Made by a program: the position numbers and the translations under genes. Below are positions 34,589 through 44,156 of a stretch of 64,000 bases of DNA, piece by piece. Below the pieces are notes generated by a model. That model had not been told where the DNA came from. It did no database searches and was given only the letters and a program-made list of their open reading frames with translations. Positions within the stretch are counted from its first letter, which is position 1; each line of letters begins with the position of its first letter. Location: positions 1 through 64,000 of the forward strand of contig NZ_QGGW01000001.1 in NCBI RefSeq assembly GCF_003148775.1. Reading direction: 5' to 3'. The DNA is from Roseicyclus mahoneyensis (GTDB taxonomy: Bacteria > Pseudomonadota > Alphaproteobacteria > Rhodobacterales > Rhodobacteraceae).

Positions 34589-37500
34589 ATGGCAAAAAGC
34601 ACGCGCCAATATGTGTTCGAGGGTATGGAGCTGCTGCCCGAGGCGCTGATCCCCTTTGTCGAACGGCGGCTCGAGGCCTCGTTGCAGGGCCATTGGCAAG
34701 TCCAGGTGGTGGAGAAGCTGCCCGGGCTGCGTCCGGACTCGAATGGCAAAATCGTGTGGGACCAGTCTGCGCTCCTGAACGCGATGGACCGGTTCTGGAT
34801 GGATGCCTTCAAGGCGGTTCTGGGGCGTGCCGAGCGATCGATCGTCAACGAGCTGGTTGATGTGCGCAACAAGCTCTCGCATAACGGCACCTTCACCTAT
34901 GACGATGCCGAACGTTCGCTCGACAGCATGCGGCGGTTGATGGAGGCGATCAGCGCCTCGGACGTGGCCGACCAGCTGGGCAAGATGCGCGACACGATCC
35001 TGCGCACCAAGTTCACGGAATTGCAGCGCAACGAGGAGCGGAAGAAGAGCCAGCGGTCCGACATCTCCGTCGAGACTGTGGCGGGGCTGTTGCCCTGGCG
35101 CGAGGTGGTGGAGCCGCATCGTGACGTGGCGACGGGTGAGTTCCAGCAGGCCGAGTTCGCGGCCGACCTTGCCAAGGTCCACAACGGCAGCGCGCCGTCG
35201 GAATATCGCAACCCAACCGAGTTCTTCTCGCGCACCTATTTGACCTCGGGTCTGTCGACCCTGCTGATCGGCGCGGCGAAGCGGCTGTCGGGCACCGGCG
35301 GCGATCCAGTGGTGGAGCTGCAGACCAACTTCGGCGGCGGCAAGACCCACTCGATGCTGGCGCTCTACCACATGGCGGGCGGCACGCCGGTCGAGGATTT
35401 GCCGGGGCTCGACCAGCTGCTGTCGCGCGAAGGGCTGACCGTGCCGGGCAAGGTGAACCGGGCAGTGTTGGTGGGCACGTCCTATGGGCCCTCGGATGCG
35501 GCCAAGCGGCAGAAGGACTACGGCCGTCCGATCCGCACGACCTGGGGGGAACTGGCGTTCCAGCTTGGCGGTGAAGCAGGCTATGCGCTGGTGGCTGAAA
35601 ATGACGCCAATGGCATCGCGCCGGGGTCAAACCTGCTGGAAGAACTATTCCGGCAATGTGCCCCGTCGCTGATCCTGATCGACGAATGGGTCGCTTACCT
35701 GCGCCAGATCTACAAGGTCGAGGGGCTGCCGTCGGGGTCGTTCGACTCGAACCTGTCGTTTGTTCAGTCGCTGACCGAAGCTGTGAAGGCCAGCCCGGGA
35801 ACGCTGCTGGTTGCGTCTCTGCCCGCGTCGCAGATCGAAGTTGGCGGCGAGGGCGGCCAGGAGGCCCTGTCTCGCCTGAAGCAGACCTTCAGCCGGGTCG
35901 AAACCGGCTGGCGACCGGCTGACCAGGAGGAAAGCTACGAGATCGTCCGTCGGCGCCTGTTCAAGGAAATCCCAGGCGACAAGTTCCACCACCGCGACAA
36001 CACACTGAAGCAGTTCGCGAAGATGTATCGCGACAGCCCGAACGAATTCCCGCAGAACTGCGAGGGCGAGGATTATCGGCGGAAGCTTGAAAAGGCGTAT
36101 CCGATTCATCCAGAACTGTTCGATCAGCTCTACACCAGCTGGGGTTCTCTGGAAAAATTCCAGCGCACCCGCGGCGTGCTGCGGTTGATGGCACAGGTGA
36201 TCCACGAGCTGTGGATGAACAACGATCCCTCGGTGATAATCATGCCGGGCAGCGTTTCCATCAGCTCGGCGCGAGTAGAACCGGAGTTGCTGCATTACCT
36301 CGACGTGTCATGGCAGTCGATCATCGCAGGCGATGTCGATGGACCGAACTCCACACCCTATCGGATCGACCAGTCGGCCCCAAACCTCAACCGCTATTCG
36401 GCTACCCGCCGCGTGGCCCGGGCGATCTTCATGGGAACTGCACCGACCCATGGGCAAGATAACAAGGGCCTCGATGATCGCCAGATCAATCTGGGTGTAG
36501 TGCAGCCCGGTGAACGTCCTGCCATCTTCGGCGATGCCCTGCGCCGCCTCGCGAATAATGCCAGGTTCATGCATGGCGATCTCGGCCGCTACTGGTATTC
36601 GATGTCCGCGAGCCTCAATCGGCTTGCGGCCGATCGGGCCGGACAGATCGAAGAGCCGCTGGTCCTTTTGGAAATCGACAAGGCGCTGGCGACCTACATC
36701 AACGGCTTGGGCGACCGCGGTCATTTCGACACCGTGCAAGTCTCGCCAAGCAGTTCCGCAGATGTCCCCGACGAAGCCGGTGGCGTTCGTGCCGTCGTGC
36801 TTGGCGTGGCCCACCCGCACACCGGTCGCGAGAATTCCGATGCTATGGCAGAAGCCAAGGATATCCTGCTTCAGCGCGGCTCTACACCGCGGGTCTATCG
36901 GAACATGCTCGTATTCCTTGCGGCGGAGTCGCGCCAGCTTGATGGGCTGAAGGAGGCCATGCGGTCGTCCCTCGCTTGGGCAGGGATCGTCAAGGACACG
37001 GATCGGCTGAACCTGACCCAGCGCGACAGTGCCCTTGCCAAGGCGAAAGTCGCCGAGGCAGCCGAGACAGTTAAGACACGGCTAAAAGAAACCTGGTGCT
37101 ACCTGCTCTATCCCATGCAGGATGGCGCCCAGGCGGATGTGGAATGGATCGCATCAAAGGTTCCGGCGCAAGACGGTCTTTTGTCCCGCGCCAGCAAGAA
37201 GCTCGCCAGCGACGAAGGGTTGCTGCCAGAGCTCGGTCCAGCCCGCCTTGACCGGGAGCTTCAAAAGTACATCTGGAACGGCAAGAATCATCTCTCGCTC
37301 AGAGATCTCTGGGAGTACCTGAACCGCTACATCTACCTTCCCCGAGTGAAGGATCGAAACGTCCTGATTAAGGCCGTGCGGGCATCAGTCGGCGCAATGG
37401 TGCCAGGTCCTTTTGCTTATGCAGAGCGGTGGGACGAAAAGAGCGGCCGATACATCGGCCTGGTTCTACAAAACGGCGCCAACGCAGCAGTCGTCATCGA

Positions 37501-37891
37501 TTCAGACAGCCTCATTGTGAAGCCCGAAGTTGCTGAGAGGCAATCCAAAGAAACGACCGCAGTTGCTGAGAACCCAGTCGATCCAGATCAGACTGCAATC
37601 AAACAGGCAGCTGAACAAACTGGACTTCAGCAGACGGTAACTGTCGTTCAGCCAGAGCGGGAACCGACCCGCTTTATCGGTACCGTCATGATTTCTGCAG
37701 ACCGTCCGGCGCATGAAATGCGCCAAATCGTCGAAGCGATCATTGAGCAGTTAACGATCCTGCCGGGCAGTGAAGTGTCGCTTAAGCTTGAAATCGATGC
37801 CGATGTTCCGAATGGTCTCGACCGAAGCAAGGTTCGTACACTGCTCGAGAACGCCAACACATTGGGTTTCATCGATAAAGTGATCAAGTGA
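34589..37891 (+). CDS. DUF499 AAA-type ATPase with N-terminal Swt1-like HEPN domain (Hma-like ATPase)
   Basis: An 1,100-aa protein. The N-terminal 120 residues resemble Swt1-family HEPN domains, with the R-x4-H motif in RNKLSHNGTF near residue 93. The ATPase part has Walker A NFGGGKTHSML near 247 and Walker B LILIDEWVAYL near 361, typical of DUF499. HEPN domains often cleave RNA, so this protein could act as the effector; that is inference. It starts 11 bases after the methylase gene and ends the operon. GC content drops in the last 400 bases. Confidence 0.85.
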   Translation: MAKSTRQYVFEGMELLPEALIPFVERRLEASLQGHWQVQVVEKLPGLRPDSNGKIVWDQSALLNAMDRFWMDAFKAVLGRAERSIVNELVDVRNKLSHNGTFTYDDAERSLDSMRRLMEAISASDVADQLGKMRDTILRTKFTELQRNEERKKSQRSDISVETVAGLLPWREVVEPHRDVATGEFQQAEFAADLAKVHNGSAPSEYRNPTEFFSRTYLTSGLSTLLIGAAKRLSGTGGDPVVELQTNFGGGKTHSMLALYHMAGGTPVEDLPGLDQLLSREGLTVPGKVNRAVLVGTSYGPSDAAKRQKDYGRPIRTTWGELAFQLGGEAGYALVAENDANGIAPGSNLLEELFRQCAPSLILIDEWVAYLRQIYKVEGLPSGSFDSNLSFVQSLTEAVKASPGTLLVASLPASQIEVGGEGGQEALSRLKQTFSRVETGWRPADQEESYEIVRRRLFKEIPGDKFHHRDNTLKQFAKMYRDSPNEFPQNCEGEDYRRKLEKAYPIHPELFDQLYTSWGSLEKFQRTRGVLRLMAQVIHELWMNNDPSVIIMPGSVSISSARVEPELLHYLDVSWQSIIAGDVDGPNSTPYRIDQSAPNLNRYSATRRVARAIFMGTAPTHGQDNKGLDDRQINLGVVQPGERPAIFGDALRRLANNARFMHGDLGRYWYSMSASLNRLAADRAGQIEEPLVLLEIDKALATYINGLGDRGHFDTVQVSPSSSADVPDEAGGVRAVVLGVAHPHTGRENSDAMAEAKDILLQRGSTPRVYRNMLVFLAAESRQLDGLKEAMRSSLAWAGIVKDTDRLNLTQRDSALAKAKVAEAAETVKTRLKETWCYLLYPMQDGAQADVEWIASKVPAQDGLLSRASKKLASDEGLLPELGPARLDRELQKYIWNGKNHLSLRDLWEYLNRYIYLPRVKDRNVLIKAVRASVGAMVPGPFAYAERWDEKSGRYIGLVLQNGANAAVVIDSDSLIVKPEVAERQSKETTAVAENPVDPDQTAIKQAAEQTGLQQTVTVVQPEREPTRFIGTVMISADRPAHEMRQIVEAIIEQLTILPGSEVSLKLEIDADVPNGLDRSKVRTLLENANTLGFIDKVIK

Positions 37892-37922
37892 TCTGGCCTT
37901 TGATCTCCACCTTCTGGGGTGT

Positions 37923-38345
37923 TCATTCCATATCCCACGGATTGATCACATCGACCCCGCAGCCGTCGAAGTCCTTGACGTTGCGGGTTGCCACAGGTGC
38001 CCCCGCCGCCTTCGCGATCGCCGCGATCTGGCAGTCAGCCTCGGTGATCGGTCGTCCGGCGGTGCGGCGCATTGCGGCGATTTCGGCATAGGTGCGGGCG
38101 GCCGGGCTGTTGAAGGGGAGCACGCGGTCGGCGAAGTCCTCAGCGATCATACCGTCAAGCGCGGCCTGAAGCCGGTCGCGCCGCTGCCCCCCTGGCATGA
38201 TGGCGACCCCGGTGCGCAGTTCGGCTTCGGTCACGGCCGAGATGAACAGGGCAGTGGCGTCCTGACGACCGAACCAATCCAACACTTCCTGCGCCGGATT
38301 GGCGCGCATCAGTTCGGAGATGACGTTGGTATCAAGCAGGATCAT
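37923..38345 (-). CDS. PIN-domain toxin, VapC/FitB type
   Basis: A 140-aa PIN ribonuclease. The acidic active-site residues are visible: Asp5 in LLDTNVISELM, Glu in VTEAELRTG, Asp in ITEADCQIAAIA and Asp in TRNVKDFDGCG. It is encoded three bases after an Arc-type antitoxin, on the strand opposite to the defence operon with which it converges. Confidence 0.92.
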   Translation of the reverse strand: MILLDTNVISELMRANPAQEVLDWFGRQDATALFISAVTEAELRTGVAIMPGGQRRDRLQAALDGMIAEDFADRVLPFNSPAARTYAEIAAMRRTAGRPITEADCQIAAIAKAAGAPVATRNVKDFDGCGVDVINPWDME

Positions 38346-38348
38346 CGG

Positions 38349-38591
38349 TCAGTCGAAATCCGGTGGGGCGCGCATCGGGCTGCGGGGCGGGATTTCCAGA
38401 TTGACCCCATCGATTGCGGCGAACCGCTCATGGATCGCCCGACCTAGGTTCTTCGGGACGGTGGGCAGCGCTACGACCTGGCGCAGGATTTCGCGCGCCT
38501 CCTCCTCCATCGACCGGCCATGTTCGGCCGCCCGCACACGGAGGCGGCGCTTCACCTCGTCGTCGAGGTTGCGGATCGTGATACTGGCCAT
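38349..38591 (-). CDS. FitA-like ribbon-helix-helix antitoxin
   Basis: An 80-aa protein with the FitA/Arc N-terminus (SITIRNLDDEVKRRLRVRAA, then EHGRSMEEEAREILRQ) and a short C-terminal toxin-binding tail. It pairs with the PIN toxin directly downstream. The region upstream of its ATG contains AT-rich sequence at 38605-38640 where the promoter should lie. Confidence 0.9.
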   Translation of the reverse strand: MASITIRNLDDEVKRRLRVRAAEHGRSMEEEAREILRQVVALPTVPKNLGRAIHERFAAIDGVNLEIPPRSPMRAPPDFD

Positions 38592-38697
38592 GGGATCCTC
38601 CGAGGTTTAGCCCAAGGTAAGCTTTGATTGCATTGCTATCAAGCCTGTGACGATCGCCGGGCGTTGCCACGACCCGGATAAGCAAAATGCGTGCCGA

Positions 38698-39387
38698 CTA
38701 CTGCACCCGCCACACCTCCCCATCATCCAGCCGTTTGACGTAATCCACCGCGGAGCCGTCCCAGTGGTAGGCGAAGTGCCCGCCCTGCGTCGGGATCGGG
38801 ATCACGTCGGGCCAGAAGACGGCGATGCAGTGACCGCCCGGGTAACGGACGCTGGGCCATGTGATTCCGTTCGATCCGGCGGCGCGGCGCTCGGCGCCGA
38901 AGATCTGCGAGGGGCGATAGTCGTCGGGATGGAGCAGATCGGCGCGGCCGTTGGCGTCGTCGAGATCGGCATCGATGGTGCCGATCAGCTCGCGGAACAG
39001 CGAGGTCCAGCCGGGGGCCTCCTTCGTGGCGCGCATGAAACGGGCGTGGTGGTGGATGGTTTCGGCGATGGCCACCTCGGTGCGGTCGCCCGCGTAGTAG
39101 AGGCCGAAGCTGCCGTCCGAGAACCGCCCTGGCCGCAGGGGCGAGCAGTGGACGAAGGGTGCCATGACCCAGCTCGCACCCGACCCGGTCACACGGCGCC
39201 CGATCGGCACCTTGGAGAGGTCACCGATGCTGTCGCGGATGCGCGGGTTGAACTTGGACTCGGCCGAGGCCAGCGCTTCCCAATCCGCCGGATCGGCGAT
39301 GTCCTCGAAGAGGTCGATGGGCGGGTGGATCGAGCGGATGATGCGGACGGTGCGGGGCCAGGTTACGCGAACAGTGGGCACCGTCAC
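38698..39387 (-). CDS. RES-domain toxin
   Basis: A 229-aa protein of the RES family, whose known members degrade NAD+. Family features are FGLYYAGDRTEVAIAETIHH, with the Tyr/Arg/Glu set, and the SPLRPGRFSDGS loop. The ATG overlaps the stop of the Xre/MbcA-type antitoxin gene by four bases. It faces left, between the FitAB pair and trbB. Confidence 0.88.
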   Translation of the reverse strand: MTVPTVRVTWPRTVRIIRSIHPPIDLFEDIADPADWEALASAESKFNPRIRDSIGDLSKVPIGRRVTGSGASWVMAPFVHCSPLRPGRFSDGSFGLYYAGDRTEVAIAETIHHHARFMRATKEAPGWTSLFRELIGTIDADLDDANGRADLLHPDDYRPSQIFGAERRAAGSNGITWPSVRYPGGHCIAVFWPDVIPIPTQGGHFAYHWDGSAVDYVKRLDDGEVWRVQ

Positions 39388-39797
39388 CAGGCCCCCCGCT
39401 CGGCATCGAGATAGGCGCGCAGGTCGATCAGGTCGGTGATCTCGCCGCGCATCATGATGTCCAGCGCGCTGCGCCCATCGAAAGCCTCGCTGGGCTTGCG
39501 GATCCAGGCATAGCCGCGGGCGGGGTCGGTGAAGATGGTGCGCAGCGCCTTGTGAATCCCCATCAGGATCGCCATGCGCGCCCGCAGATCACGGTCGATG
39601 CGCCCGATGTCGCCGGTCTTCCACCGCGCCCATGTGCGCGGCGCCATGTCGCCCAGCAGCGTGCGCGCCTCGGCATCGCTAAGACCCCAGGCGCGGAACA
39701 GGTTGACCGTGGCCCGCGCCAGCGCTGCGGCCTCGGCATCCGTGATCACGGGATGGTCGGGGCGGGCGGTGATCGGCTGGACGGTGGCGAACTGCAT
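39384..39797 (-). CDS. Xre/MbcA/ParS-type antitoxin of the RES pair
   Basis: A 137-aa protein. The N-terminal part is a helix-turn-helix (LFRAWGLSDAEARTLLGDMA, RTWARWKTGDIGRIDRDLRA), and the C-terminal part is the toxin-binding domain (RTIFTDPARGYAWIRKPSEA, DIMMRGEITDLIDLRAYLD) typical of DUF2384-type antitoxins. The ATG at 39797 has an AAAGGAG ribosome binding site; the much longer frame upstream covers the promoter. Confidence 0.88.
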   Translation of the reverse strand: MQFATVQPITARPDHPVITDAEAAALARATVNLFRAWGLSDAEARTLLGDMAPRTWARWKTGDIGRIDRDLRARMAILMGIHKALRTIFTDPARGYAWIRKPSEAFDGRSALDIMMRGEITDLIDLRAYLDAERGAW

Positions 39798-39807
39798 GGG
39801 CGTCTCC

Positions 39808-39853
39808 TTTGGCATCAATATAGACGTTTTCTGCCAAAAGGCAATTCCCTGTG
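39808..39853 (-). promoter_or_regulatory. Promoter and inverted-repeat operator of the RES/Xre operon
   Basis: Reading leftward, TTGCCT and TATATT are separated by 16 bases. The inverted repeat TTTGGCA / TGCCAAA (39808-39814 and 39832-39838 on the plus strand) encloses the -10 element with a 17-base spacer. This fits autoregulation by the Xre-type antitoxin. Confidence 0.55.
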
Positions 39854-40029
39854 CGCGCGCGGGTCTGGTCCTGCATGCGCCATGAAGCACCCCAACCCTT
39901 TCGCCTGTCTTTGCACGCCAGAGCCCTACGCCCTTTGAAGCGCTGTTGAGCGCCGCCCGTTTCCGGCTTTCTTGATGGACCCCGATCCAGGGCTGCCCCT
40001 CGGCAGGCCAGAACAGGAGCGGGGACAGC

Positions 40030-41028
40030 ATGGCAGAGGTTGAACGGAGGCCGCAGGCGGGCGAGCGGGGGGCGCGGATGCTGCGCACCGCGCTCGGCCC
40101 CGTCATCGCGCGGGCTCTCGAAGACCCCATGACCCTTGAGGTCATGCTCAACCCCGACGGGCGGCTCTGGATCGACCGCGCCACCGAGGGGCTGTCCGAC
40201 AGCGGCGCCACGCTCTCGCCCGAGGATGGCGAGCGGATCGTGCGGCTGGTGGCCCATCATGTCGGGGCCGAGGTCCATGCCGCGCGGCCCCGGGTCTCAG
40301 CCGAACTGCCCGGCACGGGCGAGCGCTTCGAGGGGCTGCTGCCGCCCGTTGTCACGGCACCCTGCTTCGCGATCCGAAAGCCCGCCGTCGCGGTGTTCCG
40401 GCTGTCCGAATACATCGCCGCCGGGATCATGACCGAGGCGCAGGCCAGCGCCCTGCGCGACGGGGTCGCCGCGCGCGCCAATATCCTCGTCGCGGGGGGC
40501 ACCTCGACCGGAAAGACCACGCTGACCAATGCGCTGCTGGCCGAGGTCGCGCAGACCGCCGACCGCGTCGTGATCATCGAGGACACGCGCGAGCTGCAAT
40601 GCGCCGCCCCGAACCTCGTCGCGCTGCGTACCAAGGACGGGGTGGCAACTCTGTCCGATCTCGTCCGGTCCTCGCTGCGCCTGCGCCCCGACCGCATCCC
40701 CATCGGCGAGGTGCGCGGGGCCGAGGCGCTGGACCTGCTGAAGGCCTGGGGTACCGGCCATCCGGGCGGGATCGGGACGATCCATGCAGGCTCTGCGCTC
40801 GGTGCCCTGCGCCGGATGGAGCAGCTGATCCAGGAGGCCGTGGTCACCGTGCCGCGCGCCCTGATCGCCGAGACCATCGATCTGATCGCCGTCCTGTCAG
40901 GGCGCGGGGCGGCGCGCCGCCTCACCGAACTGGCCCGCGTCACCGGCCTCGGCCCCGCGGGCGATTATCACCTCACCCCGGCCGCTGCCCCGCCTGCGGC
41001 CCCCGAACCATCAGGAGACACCCCATGA
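40030..41028 (+). CDS. trbB: Conjugal transfer ATPase TrbB (VirB11 family)
   Basis: A 332-aa cytoplasmic hexameric ATPase that powers the mating-pair apparatus. Walker [10 protein letters not shown] is at residues 156-164. The Asp box [13 protein letters not shown] and the His box [15 protein letters not shown] are typical VirB11 motifs. It starts the trb operon. The ATG at 40030 has a GGAGCGGGG ribosome binding site. Confidence 0.95.
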   Translation: MAEVERRPQAGERGARMLRTALGPVIARALEDPMTLEVMLNPDGRLWIDRATEGLSDSGATLSPEDGERIVRLVAHHVGAEVHAARPRVSAELPGTGERFEGLLPPVVTAPCFAIRKPAVAVFRLSEYIAAGIMTEAQASALRDGVAARANILVAGGTSTGKTTLTNALLAEVAQTADRVVIIEDTRELQCAAPNLVALRTKDGVATLSDLVRSSLRLRPDRIPIGEVRGAEALDLLKAWGTGHPGGIGTIHAGSALGALRRMEQLIQEAVVTVPRALIAETIDLIAVLSGRGAARRLTELARVTGLGPAGDYHLTPAAAPPAAPEPSGDTP

Positions 41029-41357
41029 CCCGAACCCTCGATCACCTGCGCAGGCAAGCCGCCCATGCTGCCACTTTCGCCTGCGTCAGCCTGATGCTCG
41101 CCACGCCCGCTCGCGCGGCGGGCTCGTCCATGCCCTGGGAGGCGCCGCTCGAGGCGATCCTGCAATCGATCGAGGGTCCGGTCGCCAAGATCATCGCGGT
41201 GATCATCATCATCGTGACCGGGCTGACGCTGGCCTTCGGCGACACGTCAGGCGGCTTCCGGCGGCTGATCCAGATCGTCTTCGGCATCTCCATCGCCTTC
41301 GCGGCGAGTTCCTTCTTCCTGAGCTTCTTCAGCTTCGGCGGCGGGGCGGTGTTCTGA
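41025..41357 (+). CDS. trbC: Conjugal pilin TrbC (VirB2 family)
   Basis: A 110-aa prepilin. The signal peptide ends near ATPARAAGS, followed by two hydrophobic helices (IIAVIIIIVTGLTLAFG and ISIAFAASSFFLSFFSF). It would be processed by the TraF peptidase encoded at 19138. Start and stop overlap both neighbours (ATGA and TGATG). Confidence 0.93.
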   Translation: MTRTLDHLRRQAAHAATFACVSLMLATPARAAGSSMPWEAPLEAILQSIEGPVAKIIAVIIIIVTGLTLAFGDTSGGFRRLIQIVFGISIAFAASSFFLSFFSFGGGAVF

Positions 41358-41638
41358 TGGCCGGCGATTTCGAGCAGCTTGATGCCGTCCCCGGCTTCAC
41401 CGTCACGGTCCACCGCGCGCTGACCGAGCCGATCCTGCTCGCAGGTGCCCCGCGCGCCTTCGCGATCCTGAACGGCACGCTTGCGGGTGCCATCGGGCTC
41501 GGGCTGCAGCTCTGGGCTGCGGGCCTCGCGATCTGGCTGATCGGGCATCTGCTGGCCGTCTGGGCCGCCAGGCGCGATCCGCTCTTTGTCGAGGTCGGAC
41601 GGCGGCACCTGCGGCTACCCGGCCATCTGGACGTCTGA
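41357..41638 (+). CDS. trbD: Conjugal transfer protein TrbD (VirB3 family)
   Basis: A 93-aa inner-membrane protein with a short N-terminal segment (GFTVTVHRALTEPILLAGAP) and two membrane helices, the VirB3 plan. The ATG overlaps the trbC stop by one base. Confidence 0.92.
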   Translation: MAGDFEQLDAVPGFTVTVHRALTEPILLAGAPRAFAILNGTLAGAIGLGLQLWAAGLAIWLIGHLLAVWAARRDPLFVEVGRRHLRLPGHLDV

Positions 41639-41648
41639 GGGCACCGCC

Positions 41649-44156
41649 ATGATGCACCTTGCCGAGTATCGCCGCAAAGCCGCCCGCCTTGCTGATTACC
41701 TGCCCTGGGCGGCGCTGGTCGCGCCCGGGGTGGTGCTGAACAAGGATGGCAGCCTGCAGCGCACCGCGCGCTTCCGGGGCCCGGACCTCGATAGCGCGGT
41801 CGCCGCCGAGCTGGTCGCCGTGGCAGGCCGGATCAACAGCGCCTTTCGCCGACTGGGCTCAGGCTGGGCGATCTTCGTCGAGGCGCAGCGCCTGCCCGCC
41901 GCCGACTATCCCGACAGCCGCTTTCCCGATCCGGCCTCGGCGCTGCTGGATGCCGAACGCCGCGCCGGATTTGCGGATGAGGGTGCGCATTTCCAGTCGG
42001 CCTATTTCCTGACCTTCCTCTACTTGCCGCCTCCCGAGGAGGCCGCGCGGGCCGAGACCTGGCTTTACGAGGGCCGCGAGACCCGGGGCATCGACGCGGG
42101 CGAGGTGCTGCGCGGCTTCATCGACCGCACCGACCGGGTGCTGGCGCTGTTCGACGGGTTCATGCCCGAATGCCGCTGGCTGGATGACTCCGAGACGCTG
42201 ACCTACCTGCATTCCACCATCTCGACCCGCGCGCAGCGCGTCCGCGTGCCGGAAACCCCCGCCTATCTCGACGCGCTGCTGGCCGATCAGCCCCTGACCG
42301 CGGGGCTCGAACCCCGGCTCGGCGCGGCGCATCTGCGCATCCTGACGCTCTCGGGGTTCCCCACCGCCACCACGCCGGGGATCCTCGATGAACTGAACCG
42401 TCTGGCCTTTCCCTATCGCTGGGCCACGCGCGCGATCCTGATGGACAAGGTGCAGGCCACCCGCATGGTCGCGCGCATTCGTCGTCAGTGGTTCGCCAAG
42501 CGCAAATCCATCGCCGCGATCCTCAAGGAGGTGATGACCAACGAGCAATCGGCGCTGGTCGACAGCGATGCCGCCAACAAGGCCAGTGATGCCGATATGG
42601 CGCTACAGGAGCTCGGCGCCGATGTCGCGGGGCTCGCCCATGTCACCGCCACGCTGATCGTCTGGGACGAGGACCCTCGCCGCGCAGACGAGAAGTTGCG
42701 GCTGATCGAGAAGGTCGTGCAGGGGCGCGATTTCACGGCGATGGTGGAGACGGTCAATGCCGTCGATGCCTGGCTCGGCTCGCTGCCCGGGCACCCTTAC
42801 GCCAATGTCCGCCAGCCCCCGATCTCGACCCTGAACCTCGCCCATATGATCCCGCTGTCAGCCGTCTGGGCGGGGGAGGAGCGGGATGCGCATCTGGGTG
42901 GCCCGCCGCTGCTCTATGGCCGGACCGAGGGCTCCACACCCTTTCGTCTCTCGCTGCATGTCGGCGATGTCGGCCATACGATGGTCATCGGGCCGACCGG
43001 GGCGGGCAAATCCGTGCTGCTCGCGCTCATGGCGCTGCAGTTCCGCCGCTATCCGGGGGCCCAGGTCTTCGCCTTCGATTTCGGGGGCTCGATCCGGGCC
43101 GCGATCCTCGCCATGGGCGGGGACTGGCATGATCTGGGCGGCGCGCTGACCGAGGGGGCCGAGGCCGAGGTCTATCTGCAACCCCTGGCAAGGATCGACG
43201 AGGGGGCGGAACGCGCCTGGGCCGCGGGCTGGATCGCCGCGATCCTTGCCCGCGAGGGCGTCACCGTCACGCCCGAGGTCAAGGAGCATCTCTGGACCGC
43301 GCTCACGTCGCTCGCCTCGGCCCCCATCGGCGAACGCACGATCACCGGGCTTGCGGTTCTGCTGCAATCCACTGACCTGAAGCAGGCGCTGCGGCCCTAT
43401 TGCCTCGGCGGGCCACATGGGCGGCTCCTGGATGCCGAGATCGAGGATCTGGGCACGGCCCCGGTTCAGGCCTTCGAGATCGAGGGGCTGGTCGGCACCG
43501 CCGCTGCCCCCGCTGTCCTCTCCTATCTCTTCCACCGCATCGGCGACCGCCTCGATGGCCGCCCGACGCTTCTCATCATCGACGAGGGCTGGCTCGCGCT
43601 CGATGACGAGGGTTTCGCGGGCCAGCTGCGCGAATGGCTGAAGACGTTGCGCAAAAAGAACGCCTCGGTGATCTTCGCGACCCAATCGCTCAGCGACATC
43701 GACGCCTCTGCCATCGCGCCAGCGATCATCGAAAGCTGCCCGACGCGGCTGCTGCTGCCCAATGAACGCGCCATCGAGCCGCAGATCGCCGCGATCTACC
43801 GCCGCTTCGGGCTGAACGACCGTCAGATCGAGATCCTCGCCCGCGCCATGCCGAAGCGCGACTATTACTGCCAGTCGCGCCGCGGCAACCGGCTCTTCGA
43901 GTTGGGCCTGTCCGAGGTCGGCCTCGCGCTTTGCGCGGCCTCCTCCAAGACCGATCAGGCCCAGATCGCCGCGATCCTGGCCGAGCATGGCCGCGCGGGC
44001 TTTCTCACCGCATGGCTGCGCGCGCGGGGCGCGGGCTGGGCCGCCGATCTGATCCCGGAACTGCCGAACCTCGAGACGGACGTGCAGGCGTGCGCTGCGA
44101 CGCCGGACCCGGCACCCGATCCCAACCCCCAACCCGATGAGGAGACCCAAGCATGA
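41649..44156 (+). CDS. trbE: Conjugal transfer ATPase TrbE (VirB4 family)
   Basis: An 835-aa protein from the first of two adjacent ATGs at 41649. The large N-terminal VirB4 domain begins MMHLAEYRRKAARLADYLPW. The ATPase domain has Walker A GPTGAGKSVLL at about 448 and Walker B LLIIDEGWLAL at about 642, then FATQSLSDIDASAIA. It drives pilus assembly and substrate transfer. The stop overlaps the trbJ start. Confidence 0.95.
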   Translation: MMHLAEYRRKAARLADYLPWAALVAPGVVLNKDGSLQRTARFRGPDLDSAVAAELVAVAGRINSAFRRLGSGWAIFVEAQRLPAADYPDSRFPDPASALLDAERRAGFADEGAHFQSAYFLTFLYLPPPEEAARAETWLYEGRETRGIDAGEVLRGFIDRTDRVLALFDGFMPECRWLDDSETLTYLHSTISTRAQRVRVPETPAYLDALLADQPLTAGLEPRLGAAHLRILTLSGFPTATTPGILDELNRLAFPYRWATRAILMDKVQATRMVARIRRQWFAKRKSIAAILKEVMTNEQSALVDSDAANKASDADMALQELGADVAGLAHVTATLIVWDEDPRRADEKLRLIEKVVQGRDFTAMVETVNAVDAWLGSLPGHPYANVRQPPISTLNLAHMIPLSAVWAGEERDAHLGGPPLLYGRTEGSTPFRLSLHVGDVGHTMVIGPTGAGKSVLLALMALQFRRYPGAQVFAFDFGGSIRAAILAMGGDWHDLGGALTEGAEAEVYLQPLARIDEGAERAWAAGWIAAILAREGVTVTPEVKEHLWTALTSLASAPIGERTITGLAVLLQSTDLKQALRPYCLGGPHGRLLDAEIEDLGTAPVQAFEIEGLVGTAAAPAVLSYLFHRIGDRLDGRPTLLIIDEGWLALDDEGFAGQLREWLKTLRKKNASVIFATQSLSDIDASAIAPAIIESCPTRLLLPNERAIEPQIAAIYRRFGLNDRQIEILARAMPKRDYYCQSRRGNRLFELGLSEVGLALCAASSKTDQAQIAAILAEHGRAGFLTAWLRARGAGWAADLIPELPNLETDVQACAATPDPAPDPNPQPDEETQA

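Noticed and set aside
26506-37891. Assignment of the island to DISARM
   Set aside because: The helicase resembles DrmD, but the core genes drmA, drmB and drmC are absent, while DUF1156 and DUF499 proteins are present.
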